6,395 bases of DNA. It comes from Candidatus Alectryobacillus merdavium. Its GTDB lineage: Bacteria > Bacillota_I > Bacilli_A > RFN20 > CAG-826. The position numbers were made by a program, and so were the translations under genes. The DNA lies in NCBI GenBank assembly GCA_017694735.1, contig JADIMN010000030.1:1-6395 (forward strand), in the 5' to 3' direction. Shown in pieces: positions 1 through 6,334 of the stretch (within the stretch, counting starts at the first letter, position 1; each line of letters starts with the position of its first letter). The notes beneath the pieces were generated by a model that worked only from the letters and a program-made list of their open reading frames with translations, ran no database searches and was not told the DNA's origin.

Positions 1-443
1 AAATAAAATCTACAGGGTTAATTCCTCTTCCAAATGATCAGTTTATAGATGTAATTAATTCTAGATTAAAAAAATTTAATTTTATTTTACCTTATAAAAA
101 AGAGTCAGGTTTTAAAATTGGAAAAATAATCGAATTAGAAGAACATCCAGAATCTAGTCATCTTCACTTATTAAAGGTTGATATTGGAAGTGAAGTTTTA
201 GATATTGTGTGTGGTGCAAGTAATGTTTCAATCGGTGCCGTCGTTGTTGTTGCAACAATTGGAACTACAATGTTTGATGGAAGTTTAATTAAAAAAGGAA
301 AATTACTTGGCTATGAAAGTTATGGAATGTGTTGCAGTGAAAGAGAACTTAATTTGACTAATGACCAAAACAAACGAGGTTTATTAATATTAGATGATAC
401 ATATAAATTAGGAGAAGATTTTTTTCAGGTCTATAAAAAGTAA
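1..443 (+). CDS. ytpR: YtpR-type tRNA-binding protein, 3' part (5' end outside window)
   Basis: An open frame runs from the left edge (first full codon at 3) to TAA at 441-443, giving the last 146 residues. Counting from codon 3, residues about 37-130 form a tRNA-binding (EMAP/PheT B2-type OB-fold) domain: the segment HPESSHLHLLKVD (48-60), then IVCGASNV (68-75) and YESYGMCCSEREL (104-116), the PheT/YtpR pattern. The preceding residues (GLIPLP, then an amphipathic stretch with VINSRL) match the end of the YtpR N-terminal domain rather than PheT, and the protein ends shortly after RGLLILDD, where PheT would continue for hundreds of residues. It is therefore a stand-alone YtpR of which roughly the last 70% is visible. 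From family knowledge the domain binds the outer corner of tRNA in PheT; the cellular role of YtpR is poorly defined. The GTG at 207 lies inside the domain and is not a start. The stop overlaps the next ATG by one base. Confidence 0.88.
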   Translation, partial: IKSTGLIPLPNDQFIDVINSRLKKFNFILPYKKESGFKIGKIIELEEHPESSHLHLLKVDIGSEVLDIVCGASNVSIGAVVVVATIGTTMFDGSLIKKGKLLGYESYGMCCSERELNLTNDQNKRGLLILDDTYKLGEDFFQVYKK

Positions 444-2188
444 TGGTTTTTAAATTATTTAAGTACTTAAAAGATTGTAAAAAAGATGTATTTTTAGGAA
501 TTTTATTTATTTTTCTTGAATCGGGCTTAGAAATTATTGTTCCTTTTTTATCAAGCATCTTAATCGATCAGGGCTTAATTACAAATCAACAGGAAGAAAT
601 AATCGGCTATAATTTAGAAATTATTTATATAATTGCAGGAGTAATGGTTGTATGTGGTATTCTTGCTTTTGTCTCGGGAATATTTTTCGCTAAATATGTT
701 GCTAAAGTTGGAACAAGCTTAGCTGCTAAGATTAGAGAAGAACAATATAAAAAAGTTCAAAGCTTTTCATTTAATAATTTTGATAAGTTTAGAACTAATT
801 CAATAATAACAAGATTAACAACAGATGTTGCAACAATTCAAAACGTTGTAACTCAAGGCATGAGACCTTTTTTAAGAGCGCCATTAATGATGGTTTTTTC
901 AATTGTTTTATCATTTGTTATGTCTTGGCAACTTGCTCTTGTTTTTGTTGTTATAATGCCAATTTTAGCAGTTTTGTTATATTTAGTTTTAAGAAAAGTT
1001 AGACCGATGTTTAGCATTATTCAAAAAACTTATGATAAGGTAAATAGAATTGTTCAAGAAAATATAATTGGTATTAAAACTATAAAATCATATGTTAGAA
1101 AAGATTATGAAATTGGAAAATATGAAGAAATAAATTATGAGTTATATTCAATTAGTAAAAAAGGATTTCAAACAATTGCTTTAAATGCTCCAATTATGCA
1201 AATTGTAATTTATTTTACTATTGTTATGATTTTATATTTTGGCGGTACTCTGCATTCAGTTGGTGGTATTAAAGTTGGAGCTTTAACAAGCTTTTTATCT
1301 TACGTTTTACAACTTTTAAATACACTTATGATGTTATCAAATGTTTTTATGTTGATTTCAAGAAGTAATGCAAGCGCAGAAAGGGTTTTAGCCTTATTAA
1401 ATGAAGAAAGTGATATTATAGACAATAAATCATCTAATCTTATTGTAAAAGATGGAAGCATACAATTTAGTAATGTTTCATTTAAATATAGTAAAAATGA
1501 TTTTAATGTTTTAAATAATTTAAACTTTAGTGTTGAAAGTGGTGAAACAGTTGGAATAATTGGAGAAACTGGCAGTTCTAAAAGTAGTCTTATAAATTTA
1601 ATTGAAAGATTTTATGATGTAAGTGAGGGAAGCATTAAAATTAGTGGAAATAATATCAAAGATTATTCTTTATATAATTTAAGAGATTCTATTTCTTTAG
1701 TGCCACAAAATAATGTTTTATTTAAAGGCAGTATTAAAGATAATTTATTGTGGGGTAAAAAGGATGCTTCTATAGATGATATTAACGAAGCTTTAAAATT
1801 GTCATGTAGTTATGATTTTGTATATAACTCCTTACAGGATAATATTAATACAGATGTTGGACAGGGCGGAGATAAACTATCTGGTGGTCAAAGACAAAGA
1901 ATTTGTCTTGCAAGAGCTATTATTAAAAAACCAAAAATATTAATTTTAGATGATGTTACTAGTGCTCTTGATAGAATTACTGAATGTAATGTAATTTTTA
2001 ATTTAAAAACTAAATTAAAGCAAACTACAAAAATTATTATTTCTCAAAAGATTACTAGTGTAATGAGTGCAGATAAGATAATTGTTTTAGATAATGGAAG
2101 AATTAGTGGAGTTGGTAGTCATAAATTTCTATTAGAAAACAATAATATTTATAAAGAGATACACCAATTACAACACGGAGAAAATTAA
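443..2188 (+). CDS. Heterodimeric ABC exporter half-transporter, degenerate-site subunit
   Basis: A 581-residue half-transporter: a six-helix type IV exporter membrane domain (hydrophobic segments about 13-41, 58-83, 141-183 as a TM3-TM4 pair, 249-268 and 276-305) followed by a nucleotide-binding domain from about 338. Visible motifs are Walker A GETGSSKS (374-381; Ser379 replaces the usual Gly), Q-loop Gln422, a canonical signature LSGGQ (479-483), Walker B ILILDD (499-504; Asp504 replaces the catalytic Glu), D-loop SALD (507-510), and Gln535 in place of the switch His. Together these mark the non-catalytic partner of a heterodimeric exporter like TM287 or BmrC. Its LSGGQ should complete the active site of the following subunit. 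The start ATG overlaps the upstream TAA (TAATG). No good Shine-Dalgarno sits at the right distance (AGG at 427-429 is 13 nt away), so coupled translation is likely. The start residues MVFKLFKYLK fit the family. Substrate cannot be told from sequence; drugs, lipids or peptides are all possible. Confidence 0.93.
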   Translation: MVFKLFKYLKDCKKDVFLGILFIFLESGLEIIVPFLSSILIDQGLITNQQEEIIGYNLEIIYIIAGVMVVCGILAFVSGIFFAKYVAKVGTSLAAKIREEQYKKVQSFSFNNFDKFRTNSIITRLTTDVATIQNVVTQGMRPFLRAPLMMVFSIVLSFVMSWQLALVFVVIMPILAVLLYLVLRKVRPMFSIIQKTYDKVNRIVQENIIGIKTIKSYVRKDYEIGKYEEINYELYSISKKGFQTIALNAPIMQIVIYFTIVMILYFGGTLHSVGGIKVGALTSFLSYVLQLLNTLMMLSNVFMLISRSNASAERVLALLNEESDIIDNKSSNLIVKDGSIQFSNVSFKYSKNDFNVLNNLNFSVESGETVGIIGETGSSKSSLINLIERFYDVSEGSIKISGNNIKDYSLYNLRDSISLVPQNNVLFKGSIKDNLLWGKKDASIDDINEALKLSCSYDFVYNSLQDNINTDVGQGGDKLSGGQRQRICLARAIIKKPKILILDDVTSALDRITECNVIFNLKTKLKQTTKIIISQKITSVMSADKIIVLDNGRISGVGSHKFLLENNNIYKEIHQLQHGEN

Positions 2189-2189
2189 A

Positions 2190-4052
2190 ATGATTGATAA
2201 ATCAAATCGTTCAAGAGCAAAAAATTCAAAAAAGACGCTTAAAAGATTGTTAAGTTATTTTAAAGGTTATAGATTAAAAGTTGCTATAGTTATTTTTGCA
2301 GCTATTTTTAGTGCTTTTGCAAATGTATTTGGAACATATTACTTAAGTATCGTTATAGACACGGCCGTCGCTTTTGATAATTATGTTGATTTAATTTATG
2401 ATATCTTGTTACTTGCTAGTATATATTTACTTGGAGCAGCTAGTACATTATTTTATACTAGATACAATATTTTTATTTCTCAACAAATTATTAAAAAAAT
2501 AAGAAGCGATATGTTTAAACATATGCAAGATTTACCAATGAAGTATTTTGATAATAAAACTCATGGTGAGATAATGTCATATTATACAAATGATATTGAT
2601 ACATTAAATGAATGTTTAAACAATTCAATTGTTAACATATTCAATAGTTTATGCATGATTATTGGAACCATGGTATTTTTATTAGTAATAAATATTTATC
2701 TGGCGCTTATAGTTTATGTTTTTGTTATCTTAATGCTTATTTATATGGTTGTTAACTCTAAAATATGTAAAAAGTATTATGATAAAAACCAATATTGCTT
2801 AGCAAAAATAAATAGTTTTATAGAAGAACATATAAAAGGTATAAAAGAGGAAAAAATATTTAATCATCAAGAAGAAAATCTTACACAGTTTAATGTTCAT
2901 AACAAAAACTTAAAAGAAGCTTCTGAAAAAGCAATATATCACACACAATTAAATACTCCTTTTATTGTATCTTTAAGTTACTTAAACTTCGCTATATCCG
3001 CAGTTGTTGGTGTATTTTTTGCTATTAATTCATTAATAAGTTTTGGTATGTTTTCTTCATATTTAGTATATGTAAGGCAATCTGCTCAGCCATTTAACTT
3101 ATTTATTTCTCATATTAATTCTATTTTATCTGCTTTTGCTGGATGTGAAAGAATATTTGAATTCTTGGATTTAGAAAAAGGAGAAGATAAAGGAAATGTT
3201 ACTCTTGTTAATGTAAATGTTTATAAAAATCATATATTTTTAAGTAATAAATATACAGGACATTTTGCATGGATGATTCCACAAAAAAATAGCAATAAAG
3301 CTTATAAACTAGTGCTTTTAAAAGGTGATATTAGGTTTAATAATGTTACTTTTGGTTATAATGATAAAAAAGTAATATTAAATGATATTTCTTTGTATGC
3401 CAAACCAGGTCAAAAGATTGCTTTTGTTGGATCTACTGGAGCTGGTAAGACTACAATTATAAACTTAATTACTAGATTTTATGAAATACAAAGCGGTGAA
3501 ATTTTATACGACGGAATAAATATTAAAGATATATCCAAATCTAGTTTAAGACGCTCTATTTCGATGGTTTTACAAGATACTCACTTGTTTAATGATACTA
3601 TTTTAAATAATGTTAGATTTTCTAGACTTAAGGCAAGTGATGAAGATGTTATTGCCGCTATTAAACTTGTTAGAGCAGATAGATTTATCGAAAAATTAAA
3701 GGATGGTTATAACACAATTTTATATGATGATGGTACAAATTTAAGCCAAGGACAAAGACAACTTCTTTCAATTGCAAGAGCAGCAGTAAGTCAAAAACCA
3801 GTACTTGTATTAGATGAAGCAACAAGTAATGTCGATACTAGAACAGAAAAACTTATTGAAAAAGGTATGGATATCTTAATGGAAAATAGAACCGTTTTAG
3901 TAATCGCTCATAGACTTTCAACAATTGAAAATGCAAAAGCTATATTGGTCTTAAAAAAAGGTAAAATAATTGAACGTGGAAATAAAGATGAATTATTAAA
4001 AAAGAAAGGGTTTTACTATAATTTGTATAATAAGAAAATAGAATTGTCGTAG
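2190..4052 (+). CDS. Heterodimeric ABC exporter half-transporter, catalytic subunit
   Basis: A 620-residue half-transporter, six-helix membrane domain then NBD. Hydrophobic segments lie near 30-56, 68-90, 148-188 (two helices), 257-280 and 282-296; the NBD begins about 378. Catalytic motifs are intact: Walker A GSTGAGKT (414-421), Q-loop Gln462, Walker B VLVLDE (538-543, Glu543 present), D-loop SNVD (546-549) and switch His574. The signature is LSQGQ (518-522) instead of LSGGQ. This is the mirror image of the preceding gene, so the two should pair as one membrane exporter with one hydrolytic and one degenerate ATP site. An insertion of about 45 residues (332-376) separates the last membrane helix from the NBD and explains the length beyond the usual 570-590. 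GGAG (2177-2180) lies nine bases before the ATG, and only one base separates it from the upstream stop. It ends with TAG, the only non-TAA stop in the window. Substrate is unknown; family relatives include multidrug exporters. Confidence 0.93.
   Translation: MIDKSNRSRAKNSKKTLKRLLSYFKGYRLKVAIVIFAAIFSAFANVFGTYYLSIVIDTAVAFDNYVDLIYDILLLASIYLLGAASTLFYTRYNIFISQQIIKKIRSDMFKHMQDLPMKYFDNKTHGEIMSYYTNDIDTLNECLNNSIVNIFNSLCMIIGTMVFLLVINIYLALIVYVFVILMLIYMVVNSKICKKYYDKNQYCLAKINSFIEEHIKGIKEEKIFNHQEENLTQFNVHNKNLKEASEKAIYHTQLNTPFIVSLSYLNFAISAVVGVFFAINSLISFGMFSSYLVYVRQSAQPFNLFISHINSILSAFAGCERIFEFLDLEKGEDKGNVTLVNVNVYKNHIFLSNKYTGHFAWMIPQKNSNKAYKLVLLKGDIRFNNVTFGYNDKKVILNDISLYAKPGQKIAFVGSTGAGKTTIINLITRFYEIQSGEILYDGINIKDISKSSLRRSISMVLQDTHLFNDTILNNVRFSRLKASDEDVIAAIKLVRADRFIEKLKDGYNTILYDDGTNLSQGQRQLLSIARAAVSQKPVLVLDEATSNVDTRTEKLIEKGMDILMENRTVLVIAHRLSTIENAKAILVLKKGKIIERGNKDELLKKKGFYYNLYNKKIELS
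3183..3317 (+). other. Extra linker segment between membrane domain and NBD
   Basis: This codes for residues about 332-376 of the catalytic ABC subunit, between the ERIFEFLD segment that normally leads straight into the NBD and the NBD's first strand (GDIRFNNVTFGY). It holds the words VTLVN (337-341) and TGHFAW (356-361). As I remember, related Firmicutes exporters have a similar insert with a TLVN word and a TG-x-W-A-W word, so this is probably a subfamily trait rather than a local insertion. That recollection is not checked. The role is unknown; it would lie on the cytoplasmic face near the NBD. Confidence 0.6.
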
Positions 4053-4111
4053 TTTAAAAATATACGAGAAATGACTATTATTTTGTTAATTTATAATTAA
4101 AAATTATATGT

Positions 4112-4127
4112 ATTTTATATATAAAAT
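4112..4127. repeat. Perfect 16-bp palindrome upstream of cdaA
   Basis: ATTTTATATATAAAAT reads the same on both strands, with no spacer. It ends 15 bp before the cdaA Shine-Dalgarno sequence and 28 bp before the ATG. It could be an operator for a dimeric regulator or part of a promoter. It consists only of A and T in an AT-rich gap, so chance is a serious alternative. Confidence 0.4.
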
Positions 4128-4142
4128 GATAGAATAATTGAT

Positions 4143-4149
4143 AGGAGGG
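4143..4149 (+). promoter_or_regulatory. cdaA: Strong Shine-Dalgarno that fixes the cdaA start
   Basis: AGGAGGG is a near-perfect anti-16S match, six bases before ATG 4156. An in-frame TTG at 4138 would give six more residues but would place this site inside the coding region and leave TTG with no site of its own. ATG 4156 is therefore the better start. It is the strongest ribosome-binding site in the window. Confidence 0.9.
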
Positions 4150-4155
4150 CCGGAA

Positions 4156-4968
4156 ATGAATTTTTTAGACACACTTAGTGTAAATAATATGGCTGATTTT
4201 TATCAATTTAGTGAAACTGGATTTATAATCGAGTATTGTTTATTAATACTATTTTTAATATTTATTACTGTTACAATTGGATTTTTATCAAAGAAAGTTG
4301 CTCTTACCTCTTTTGCTGGAGGATGTGCGATTGTTCTAATTTTAATAATAACTTTCTTATACAATGAATATAATTATGTTTTTTATTTGTTAAGTGCATT
4401 GTATGCTTCATTTATTTTATTAGTTGTTTTTATAAATTTAGGTTCTCTAAGAAAGTTTTTTGCATTTAAAAATCCAAATGCTCCAAAGGCAAAAAAAGGA
4501 AAACCAGAAGTTAGTAAAATTTTCAATAAAGAAGAATTATATGATGTTATAGAAAAAACCGTTAAAAGTTTATCAAGAAGTAAAACTGGAGCTATTATTA
4601 CTTTTCAAAGAAATGATGATTTAAAATATTTAATTAAAAATGGTGTGTCTTTAAAATGTGATGTTTCTCAAGAATTGTTAGAAACAATATTTTATCCTGG
4701 CACCAGACTTCATGATGGAGCTGTAATTATAAAAGATGACAAAATTATTAAAGCAAGCGTTTATTATACTTTAACAACAAAACCATTAAATGGAAAATAC
4801 GGTTCTAGACATAGAGCTGCTATTGGAATTAGTGAAGTAAGCGATAGTGTTACAGTTGTAGTTAGTGAAGAAACCGGAAGAGTTTCAATTGCTGTTGATG
4901 GTGGAATTGAAGCAGTACCTTTAGATTCTTTTAAGAGAATGTTTAGTGAAACAATGGAGAATTTATAA
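4156..4968 (+). CDS. cdaA: Membrane diadenylate cyclase CdaA
   Basis: A 270-residue protein, typical CdaA length. It makes the second messenger c-di-AMP from two ATP at the membrane; in Firmicutes c-di-AMP controls potassium and osmolyte uptake and cell-wall balance. Three hydrophobic helices (about 22-43, 50-68 and 73-95) are followed by a basic linker rich in Lys (100-118) and a DAC (DisA_N) domain from about 125 to 265. Catalytic signatures are present: TGAI (144-147), LHDGAVII (185-192, with DGA for metal and nucleotide) and GSRHRAAIGISE (216-227, with the RHR motif), then VVSEETG (235-241). Nothing suggests inactivation. The three-helix layout is the CdaA type, not DisA, CdaS or the single-helix CdaM of mycoplasmas. 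Firmicutes normally have cdaR (YbbR domains) and often glmM next; here a Nudix gene overlaps the stop by one base instead. The start at ATG 4156 rests on the AGGAGGG site. Confidence 0.95.
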   Translation: MNFLDTLSVNNMADFYQFSETGFIIEYCLLILFLIFITVTIGFLSKKVALTSFAGGCAIVLILIITFLYNEYNYVFYLLSALYASFILLVVFINLGSLRKFFAFKNPNAPKAKKGKPEVSKIFNKEELYDVIEKTVKSLSRSKTGAIITFQRNDDLKYLIKNGVSLKCDVSQELLETIFYPGTRLHDGAVIIKDDKIIKASVYYTLTTKPLNGKYGSRHRAAIGISEVSDSVTVVVSEETGRVSIAVDGGIEAVPLDSFKRMFSETMENL

Positions 4969-5591
4969 TGGATATTAAAAATCCTAATGATAAATTTTTT
5001 TATGATTATTTAATTAAAATGCTTTCAATTGCAAAAATCGGTTTAACTTTTTCCTATGATGCTTACGCAATTGAAGACTATAAAAAAGTACAAGAGTTAA
5101 GTGAATCTGCTCTTGAGCACTTTATGGATTTAAAATTAGATCGTCCAAATTTTTTTGAAAGAAATATTTATCCTACTCCAAATGTATCTGTTAGAGTTGT
5201 TATTCTTAATGAAACAAGGGATGAAATATTATTAGTTCAAGAAAAAAAGGATATGGGATATTCTATTCCAGGTGGTTGGGCTGATTTATATGATTCTCCA
5301 AAGCAAGCTGCTATAAGAGAGGTCAAAGAAGAGGCTGGAGTAGATGTTGAAATTGTTAAGTTTGCTGGTATTATTAATTGTTTACCTTTAAAAGACAATG
5401 TTTTTATTCCAGAATATGCATTAATTTTTGAAGGTAGATTAATTAAAGATAATCATACTCATGACCATGAAATTGCAAGCGTTGGATTTTTTAAATTAGA
5501 TAACTTACCAACTTTAAGTCATAAAATGACAAAAGAAAATTTTAATAAAGCAATCGATGCTATAATTAATAATAAGATAATAATTGAATAA
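4968..5591 (+). CDS. Nudix hydrolase with Nudix_N-type N-terminal domain
   Basis: A 207-residue cytoplasmic protein. Residues 1-60 resemble the helical N-terminal domain (Nudix_N) of a Gram-positive Nudix family: LLxxA-x-I-GL-type helix (IAKIGLTFSYDAYAIEDYKK), then a helix with LSESALEHF. The Nudix fold follows from about 70. The Nudix box spans Gly103-Val125, ending in REVKEEAGV (117-125); Arg117, Glu118, Glu121, Glu122 and Gly124 are kept, but Asp109 stands where the first Glu of GX5EX7REUXEEXGU is expected. The family cleaves X-linked nucleoside diphosphates (ADP-ribose, CDP-choline and similar) to NMP plus phospho-X with Mg; the Bacillus cereus CDP-choline pyrophosphatase is, to my knowledge, a characterised member. 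The exact substrate here is not readable. Its ATG overlaps the cdaA stop (TAATG) and GGAGA (4956-4960) lies seven bases upstream inside cdaA, so the two are likely co-translated. Confidence 0.9.
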   Translation: MDIKNPNDKFFYDYLIKMLSIAKIGLTFSYDAYAIEDYKKVQELSESALEHFMDLKLDRPNFFERNIYPTPNVSVRVVILNETRDEILLVQEKKDMGYSIPGGWADLYDSPKQAAIREVKEEAGVDVEIVKFAGIINCLPLKDNVFIPEYALIFEGRLIKDNHTHDHEIASVGFFKLDNLPTLSHKMTKENFNKAIDAIINNKIIIE

Positions 5592-5632
5592 TATTATTTA
5601 ATAATTTTGTTTTAGAAAAAAGGAGAAAAAAT
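5592..5632 (+). promoter_or_regulatory. Short gap before deoD with Shine-Dalgarno
   Basis: This is a 41-bp AT-rich spacer. AGGAG (5621-5625) lies seven bases before the deoD ATG and supports that start. An AT-only inverted repeat, ATTATT-T-AATAAT (5593-5605), is followed by TTTTG, but its one-base centre cannot form a hairpin loop without opening the stem, so it is a poor terminator. No convincing -35/-10 pair is visible; deoD is probably read through from the Nudix gene. Confidence 0.6.
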
Positions 5633-6334
5633 ATGTCAACCCCACACAATAGAGCAAATAAAGGTGATTTTGCAAAAACTGTATTAATGCCTGGAGATCC
5701 AAACAGAGCAAAATGGATTGCGGAAAACTTTTTACATGATTATAAACTTGTAAATGATGTTAGAGGTATTCTTGCTTATACTGGATATACAAAAAATAAT
5801 AAATTAATTAGTGTTATGGCTTCTGGAATGGGAATTCCAAGTATTGCAATATATTCTCATGAATTATTTAACGAATATGGAGTAGAAAATATAATTAGAG
5901 TTGGAACTTGTGGAACTAACGATACTGACTTAGACTTATTAGATATTGTTGTTGGAAGTGTTGCATCAACTGATTCTAATTATGCTAAAGGATTTGGAAT
6001 TAACGGCACTTTAAGTGCTGGTGCTGATTTTTCTTTAACAAGAAAAGCAGTAGAAGAAATTGAGAAAAAAGGCTATAGATATAAAGTTGGAAATATTTTA
6101 TCCAGTGATATATTTTATGATGAAAATGGTATTTATTCATCTTTTGAAAAATTTGGTATTTTAGCTGTTGAAATGGAAGCTTATGGCTTATATTTAGAAG
6201 CTATGAAAGCTAAAAAGAAAGCTTTAACTTTATTAAGTGTTACAGACCACTTTGCAACTCAGAAAAAACTAACACCAGAAGAAAGACAAACTGGTTTAGC
6301 AAAAATGATTGAAGTTGCTTTAGAACTTGCATAA
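5633..6334 (+). CDS. deoD: Purine nucleoside phosphorylase, DeoD type
   Basis: A 233-residue protein of the hexameric high-molecular-mass PNP family, close to the 235-239 of relatives. It splits purine (deoxy)nucleosides with phosphate into base and (deoxy)ribose-1-phosphate in the cytoplasm, for purine salvage. Hallmarks are TPH at the N-terminus (His5, which reaches into the neighbouring subunit's site), VLMPGDPNRAK (17-27, Gly21 and Arg25 for phosphate), NDVRG (41-45, Arg44), IIRVGTCG (87-94, Arg89), VEMEAYG (179-185, Glu180, Met181, Glu182 for the ribose), TDH (204-206, Asp205 as purine-protonating acid) and ERQTG (217-221, Arg218). Aligned by eye to E. coli DeoD, Ser90 is Thr92 and Ser203 is Thr204; both keep a hydroxyl. 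The Asp is kept, so 6-amino purines such as adenosine should be accepted. The C-terminus stops a few residues earlier than E. coli. AGGAG seven bases upstream supports the start. Confidence 0.96.
   Translation: MSTPHNRANKGDFAKTVLMPGDPNRAKWIAENFLHDYKLVNDVRGILAYTGYTKNNKLISVMASGMGIPSIAIYSHELFNEYGVENIIRVGTCGTNDTDLDLLDIVVGSVASTDSNYAKGFGINGTLSAGADFSLTRKAVEEIEKKGYRYKVGNILSSDIFYDENGIYSSFEKFGILAVEMEAYGLYLEAMKAKKKALTLLSVTDHFATQKKLTPEERQTGLAKMIEVALELA

Larger units (their letters stand above)
4053..4155 (+). promoter_or_regulatory. AT-rich intergenic region upstream of cdaA, possible promoter
   Basis: This 103-bp stretch is the longest non-coding part of the window and probably separates the exporter unit from the cdaA unit. 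A perfect TATAAT (4092-4097) could be a -10 box, but only a weak -35-like ATGACT (4071-4076) precedes it, at a short 15-bp spacing. A second option is TTGTTA (4083-4088) followed after 16 bp by TATATG (4105-4110). In DNA this rich in A and T such matches arise by chance, so the exact promoter is uncertain. No GC-rich hairpin with a T-tract is present, so I see no intrinsic terminator for the exporter genes. A 7-bp all-AT inverted repeat (4092-4098 and 4102-4108, loop AAA) is too weak to act as one. Confidence 0.35.

Noticed and set aside
207..443. A short stand-alone gene starting at GTG 207
   Set aside because: The same frame is open to the left edge and 207 falls within the conserved IVCGASNV motif of the tRNA-binding domain, so it is an internal codon of a longer ytpR.
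1..443. Phenylalanyl-tRNA synthetase beta subunit (PheT)
   Set aside because: The domain is PheT-like, but the protein ends straight after it, and the preceding segment matches YtpR.
358..558. Reverse-strand open frame of 66 codons
   Set aside because: It lies opposite the end of ytpR and the start of the first ABC gene, has no recognisable domain, and is expected by chance in AT-rich DNA.
1562..2047. First ABC gene as a decaying pseudogene
   Set aside because: The frame is full length, LSGGQ and Q-loop are intact, and the altered residues match the known pattern of degenerate-site subunits and are complemented by the neighbour.
4092..4108. Intrinsic terminator after the exporter genes
   Set aside because: The stem is 7 bp of A/T only with a 3-base loop and no T-tract after it.
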